Positions 59,452 through 64,000 of a stretch of 64,000 bases of DNA are shown here, in pieces (the stretch's first letter is position 1; every line of letters begins with the position of its first letter). The DNA lies in assembly GCF_030253575.1 (NCBI RefSeq), contig NC_080566.1, positions 9,247,501 to 9,311,500 on the forward strand, read 5' to 3'. A program made the translations under genes and the position numbers. Below the pieces are notes generated by a model. It was not told the origin of the DNA, did not search any database, and saw nothing but the letters and a program-made list of their open reading frames with translations. This DNA comes from Rhododendron vialii. Lineage: Eukaryota > Streptophyta > Magnoliopsida > Ericales > Ericaceae.

Positions 59452-61850
59452 TCAGTCATCGTACGAAAAGTGAGGAGCAGCAGTGCATCCAGGATCAAAG
59501 GGATCTTCAGACCCACAACAATGCCAATATTGCAGAACTTTGCCAGAGTCGGGGGTATTCATGGTGCCTCCACTGTGCACGCTCTCAAACTTCCTCTTTG
59601 TTTCTCCTGAACAAGCAGATGGGTGTTGAAAAGATGTAATTTTATAATAGGAAAATATGATCTCACAAAAGAAATCGAAAGGAAGCATATGGAAGAAAAT
59701 GGCACCAGAATACCATCGTGATCTATAAAACTTTGAGTAGTAAAAGATTAGTAATTTGGTAACCAACTAGTGATTATTCTGTTATCAGAGGTATGCAGCA
59801 TCGCAAGACCAGCAAACGTGTGCTACATCGCTACTGCTAGCAATGGGGGATGGGATGACTTGCAAAATGAATGTATGAGTGTGTGTGAGAAAGAGAGATG
59901 GGTCAACTGCAAAAATTGCCATTCTGCAGGAATAATTTTAAACTGCATACTTTGGTTACAGAAGCAACCTAATTTGGTTGAGGGGTGCATATTGTTCTCA
60001 TCCATTTCAACAATACGGCAAAAACTAAGCAAACCGCGGCACACCTAATAATCACTACAAGGGAAAACATACTTATCGATCGTCCCCCTTTTTCGTCCCT
60101 TAGGTCTATACTCCTATAACCGATTCACCAAGAATGACATCCATTGACGATGATTGTGTCACAGCAGCTGGAAATGGTGGATTAGTAACAAAGTTACAGA
60201 CCCAATTTAAGGAAACATGACTGAGTAACAAACTCCTACAATTGCTCAAAACTACTCTAAACTTATTCCTAGAGACCCTCCATGACTAACTCTCAGCAAC
60301 AACATAAAGATTAGAAAACCACTTACCTAGAAATATAGGAACTGACTAAGCTCCGTTCCGGAACGCAAAATAAGTACTTATTTTTTAAGAAGGCAATTTC
60401 AAGCTAAAAAACGATGAGCTTATTGAAATCTAAAAATATGCAATATGGATCTTCTTTGAAAGATCTCATTGAGATCTTTAATACGGTGCAAAAAAAATTT
60501 AAAAGTTATTTTTCATTTACATTATTTTTGAGTTTGAAAATGTGAAATAAGTACTTATTTTTTAAGAAGGTGTTCTGGAACGGGCTCAACTTAAACTCTA
60601 CGACCTCCAACAAAACAGTAAAAACACATTAAAAGATAAATAAAAAATGATGGACGAAACTTGGACACTCCCCCTTAGTGCATGCTTGCAATCAATCAAA
60701 CCAAGAGCTTCTCTGAGTGCTTAAAACTTTGTCATCACAAGTGTTTTATTACAAATATCAACGATTTGATCTCCTGTCCTCACCCCAAAAATTTTCACTT
60801 TTCTGAAATTTGTTTCTCAACGGTGAACCCCCAACCCCCCCCCCCCCCCCCCGCCGCTTCAAAAAGTAAAAAAAAAACAGTGATAACCCCTCAAGCTCAA
60901 GAGAACGCACCTTTTTCACAAGAATTAACCGTCTCATATGTGTTGGGGTCCACTCGTGTGCGAGTGAGATTAAAATTGGTGGAGTTTCATATCATTTTGG
61001 TTTATCTGCACGTGTTAGATTGAGATTATTGAGTTCGGAACACCAAGAATCTAATATGCGTGGGGTTAAATAATTGTTTGGGATTAAGATTCTTTGTATG
61101 GGATCTAGGGTAGGTGTCAGTTTTACGTATTTTTACATCTCACATTGTAATCTTTTTAATCACAGTGGAATCTCCGGTAGATAACCCCAAAGGGATTTGG
61201 CCAAGTGGGCATGAAAAAGCTAGAAAGTGTTTGTTCTCCATGAGGTCGCGCCAATCATTCCCCACCTTGGGTCTACTATAAGGTTTGTCCGTTCATTAAT
61301 TTTAGTGCACGCAAGCTAGCCAGGACATTCAGTTATGAAAAAAATAATCTCCCATATATAGATATTGAGGTTGAAGCAAGTAAACGGGGTGCTTCTCTTT
61401 CTTTGAGCCTGTTTATTTTTATGCTTCTGTTGGCTAGGATGGAATTATGGTCAACAATCCCAACCACATCAAATTTACTCTCCCAGAAAGCATACATATA
61501 AGTTAAATAAAAATGCAAGTAAAACAAAACACAATCAACCGTGAATAAGCCAGAAAAATGGGATTGGAATGGGTACCTCCAAAATGAGCGGTGTGGTAAC
61601 AGCAAGCTCGGGGGTGATTGATCGAAGGATCGAACTGGGTTTTGCAATTCTTGCAGGTTCTTGGGGATTGAATTGGATCCGCCGAGCATCGAACTCGGAA
61701 ATGTCTGGCAGTAGGAATTTCCAAACAAGTAATAGGGGTTGGTTTGGAGAAGAGTCGAAATTGAAGAGGGTTTTGTGAACTTTGATTACAGAGCGGCGAA
61801 GCAGATAAAATCGGTGGAGATGAATTGAAGTACAGTAGTTGGGCTGCCAT
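59452..61850 (-). CDS. Small CHORD-like Cys/His protein with a probable chloroplast transit peptide, 2 exons
   Basis: Exon 1 is 61850-61577 and exon 2 is 59606-59452. They total 429 nt, or 142 residues, and the one-base phase carry-over is exact. Residues 1-55 are rich in Ser, Pro and Thr and poor in acidic residues, as in a plastid transit peptide (MAAQLLYFNSSPPILSASP). The rest has a zinc-binding pattern: C66-x2-C69, C83-C84-x-H86, F90, then a Gly/Thr linker, YW-H-CC (121-122), D126, PGC132 and H137. This order resembles a CHORD domain (C..C...F...AC.YH...F...W.CC...D....GC...H) but is shorter between the halves. CHORD proteins such as RAR1 act with HSP90 and SGT1; a plastid role here is inference only. 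The 1970-bp intron carries family C MITE copy 4 and an 18-C run. Confidence 0.75.
60349..60586. mobile_element. MITE family C, copy 4 (best preserved)
   Basis: The ends AGCTCCGTTCCGGAAC and GTTCTGGAACGGGCT form inverted repeats, continued inward by AAATAAGTACTTATTTTTTA on both sides. The 238-bp element lies in the intron of the CHORD-like gene. Confidence 0.8.
60835..60852 (+). repeat. 18-base poly-C tract
   Basis: An uninterrupted C run lies in the intron of the CHORD-like gene, followed by a short A run. Confidence 0.8.
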
Positions 61851-62000
61851 GGGAAAAAAAAAAGCTTTTTTAGGGCTTTGAATCTTTTTGCTAGGCGAGG
61901 AAGCAAACGTGATCGGTTAAAGACAAGTTTAAGACATCGGTATTGTACTATTTCCAGCTGCGGCTGCAAATGAAAGGAGCTGTTCGTGCTCGGCTTGTTA

Positions 62001-62367
62001 GAGCAAGTTTATCGGCGCAAAGGTAAATTACCATATGAACAGTTTCAATTCTATTTTATTTATTAATTTTTTTTTTTACAACTACACTAAACACAATTCA
62101 TTTTACCTATTATTTATTAAAATATTATTTTTTTTCTTTTTCCAATATTAAAAATAAAGAGAGGAGAAAGGAGAAAGGAGGAAAGAGAGAGAAAAGAAAC
62201 AATAAAAAAAGAAAAGAGTATGAATAGTACTTAGGTAAAAATGACTAACAACTATTCATAAATGGGTTTTACATCTTCTTTTACCTAATCTAGTACAAAC
62301 AAGTTTTTGTGATTTTTCTCTCCAAAAAAGAGAAAAATGTATTTTACATTGTTTGATGTACTTGCTC
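62001..62367. mobile_element. Tourist-like MITE 1 (367 bp)
   Basis: It begins GAGCAAGTTTATCGG and ends CTTGCTC. TTA lies directly outside both ends (61998-62000 and 62368-62370), the TWA target duplication of PIF/Harbinger elements. The interior is AT-rich with a GA-rich run at about 62158-62220. Confidence 0.8.
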
Positions 62368-62371
62368 TTAA

Positions 62372-63244
62372 GAGCAAGTTTATTAGCTCTTGTAAACTAC
62401 CTATATAGCCATTTTCAGTGGCATAGCCACTCTATGGCCACTGGGGGCACCTGCCGCACTGCACCCCTTATTTTATTTTATTTTTTAAATTGGTAGTGTG
62501 AGTTTACCTAATATTTAAAGCAAGACACATGTTATTAGATTAAATACTTGTTAAAATACAAATTGACTTGTTTGAATTGTTACACAAATAAGCACCACAA
62601 AATCAATGTCTACAATCATATCAAAATAAAGATTCGGTGAATTTATTGAAGAGTGAGTAATTTTCATCCAATATGGACAGTGAGTAATACGTATATGCTC
62701 ACCTAGTGTTTAGGTATATGGGTGAACAAAATAGTACTCCAAAACTTGAAAACTCTCCTTTGTAACATGATTTAACAACTAACACAAAAATCACGCCGTA
62801 TCACCAACAACCATCAAGTCATTGGTCGGTGGGATGTCGTCGGGATTTGGCTATCGTCAGAGATTTTGTTCTTATAATGCCCCCAGCGATGTATATTCCT
62901 GGCTACGCCACTGGCCATTTTACATCACCAAAAGTGAAAAGTAGTCTACTGCAGAATCGGTAAAGGAGGAGGTAAACTCCCTCCCGCTACAGTTCCAAGG
63001 CAAATGTAGAGTGCGACTGTTCATAAGCTTTCCCATTTCTTTATTGTTTTCTCTCTCTCTCCCACTCTCCCTCCCTCTCTCTCTCTCCTCAAAAAAAAAA
63101 AAGGGGAATAAAAGTAATAATATTTTAATAAAAAATAGGTTAAATAGATTGTATTGATATAGTGTTGAAAGAAATATGAGTAGGTAAAATGAAAAAAATG
63201 CACTGTTTACTAGCAATTTTACCAAACTACCGATAAACTTGCTC
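62372..63244. mobile_element. Tourist-like MITE 2, split by a hAT MITE
   Basis: It begins GAGCAAGTTTATTAG and ends CTACCGATAAACTTGCTC. TAA flanks both sides (62369-62371 and 63245-63247). It is 873 bp; removing the inserted element and one 8-bp duplication leaves 367 bp, the same as MITE 1. A CT/GA-rich run at 63047-63090 corresponds to the run in MITE 1 in reverse order. Confidence 0.85.
62416..62913. mobile_element. hAT-type MITE nested in MITE 2
   Basis: The ends CAGTGGCATAGCCA and TGGCTACGCCACTG are inverted repeats, and GGGGGCA/TGCCCCC follows inside both. A perfect 8-bp target duplication, GCCATTTT, lies at 62408-62415 and 62914-62921. The 498-bp interior is non-coding. Confidence 0.9.
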
Positions 63245-63487
63245 TAAGGCTTAATTCATATATTAAATGAGTCAAATTCAATATTCAAAAATTCAGCTCG
63301 AATCGAAAAAATCGACTCGTTATATTGGTTTGACTCACTTAAAATGGGACAAAGAATTAAAAAATAAGACGGAGGGAATAGTTTGAAACTTAATTCCCTT
63401 TTAATTGTCCCTATTTGTTTCGTTTATGAATCTATTCATATTTAATCAGCTCTACAAAATGTAATATTTCGATCATTAGTTAGGAAC

Positions 63488-63609
63488 AAAGAAAATTAGC
63501 AAAGAAAATATCCTTAAAGTGTACATGAACGGCTCAGATTCACTGTGCAGTACATCTAAACTATTCATGTACACTTTAAAAGTATTTTCTTTGTTCATTT
63601 TCTTTACAC
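63488..63609. repeat. Small hairpin
   Basis: AAAGAAAATATCCTTAAAGT and GTACATGAA on the left pair with TTCATGTACACTTTAAAAG and TATTTTCTTT on the right. The loop is about 50 bases. It lies about 290 bases upstream of the EAF-like start codon and could be a small MITE remnant. Confidence 0.65.
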
Positions 63610-63897
63610 CTAGTATTTCTCCAATGGCCTAAAACTAACTGAACCAAACTAGAACCAATAAAAACCGGACAGGACAGGACCTGGTCCCACATTTAGAAGC
63701 TCCCCCAACGCATCACGGTGAATTAGTACGTGGGAAAAACGAACGTGCTCCCAAGTCCTAACCCTCGATCAAAATCCCCTTTTCTTCAACCACTGCAACA
63801 AGAAAGCCATTAGATTCTTTGAATTTTGGGGTTTTCGATTCGATTTCTTTGGAATTCGTTACGGCCATTGTTGATTAAAGAAAGGTGAATACTTCCA

Positions 63898-64000
63898 ATG
63901 GCAACTAACAACAAGAAAGACGAACCAAGTACAGCTCCTCAGGCCGATCGTTGGTATAACCTAACCCTAGGCTCCTCTTTCAAAGACCACCGTCCCTCCT
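63898..64000 (+). CDS. EAF-like (ELL-associated factor) transcription elongation protein, 5' end only
   Basis: The frame begins MATNNKKDEPSTAPQADR and continues WYNLTLGSSFKD, open to the window edge (34 codons). EAF family proteins start with a domain in which RWY-L-LG-SF recurs; they stimulate RNA polymerase II elongation together with ELL. The leader upstream is CT-rich and ends AATACTTCCAATGG, a fair plant start context. The first intron and the rest of the domain are outside the window, so the call rests on this short stretch. Confidence 0.65.
   Translation, partial: MATNNKKDEPSTAPQADRWYNLTLGSSFKDHRPS

Overview
The window is nuclear DNA of a flowering plant, almost certainly a eudicot. 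Genes have many introns with GT-AG borders. Introns and spacers are AT-rich and packed with LTR retrotransposons, MITEs, LINE tails and SINE-like repeats. The protein families (PILS auxin carriers, RINGv E3 ligases, a glycine-rich ephrin-receptor-like membrane protein, an EAF-like elongation factor) are typical of land plants. I cannot fix the genus from sequence alone.

Layout. 1-3560: 5' part of a minus-strand Ty3/gypsy-type element with a 2.6 kb LTR that carries an array of 21-bp-phased palindromes. 3561-7395: repeats only (SINE, MITEs, a tRNA-like fold). About 7396-35560: one very large plus-strand gene of 22 coding exons, encoding a secreted/membrane protein of about 1453 residues. I assembled it by matching splice phases; the frame stays open to the stop at 35403-35405. 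Its last intron is about 9 kb and holds a complete Ty1/copia element nested inside the LTR of a second, degraded copia element. 35406-39949: intergenic, with two adjacent MITEs of one family, a perfect 111-bp tandem duplication and a 29-G tract. 39950-43209 (minus): a 7-exon RINGv membrane E3 ligase gene, with its upstream region partly duplicated further upstream. 48675-49256: a hAT-like MITE. 49976-51346 (minus): an intronless PIN-LIKES auxin carrier. 52198-55782: a dense MITE cluster, including a 529-bp hairpin with arms of about 250 bp. 56953-58710: a double Clp-N-like gene broken by four frameshifts. 59452-61850 (minus): a two-exon gene for a small, probably chloroplast-targeted CHORD-like Cys/His protein. 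62001-63244: two MITEs of equal native length side by side, one split by a hAT MITE. 63898-64000: the start of an EAF-like gene that runs out of the window.

The genes are independent eukaryotic units and do not form an operon or a visible pathway. The order PILS followed by EAF-like may be conserved with Arabidopsis chromosome 1 (recalled, not checked). The most unusual signals are the phased palindromes in the gypsy LTR, a predicted upstream ORF that would end exactly on the main start codon of the large gene, the nested transposons in the last intron, the long hairpin MITE and the frameshifted Clp-N gene.
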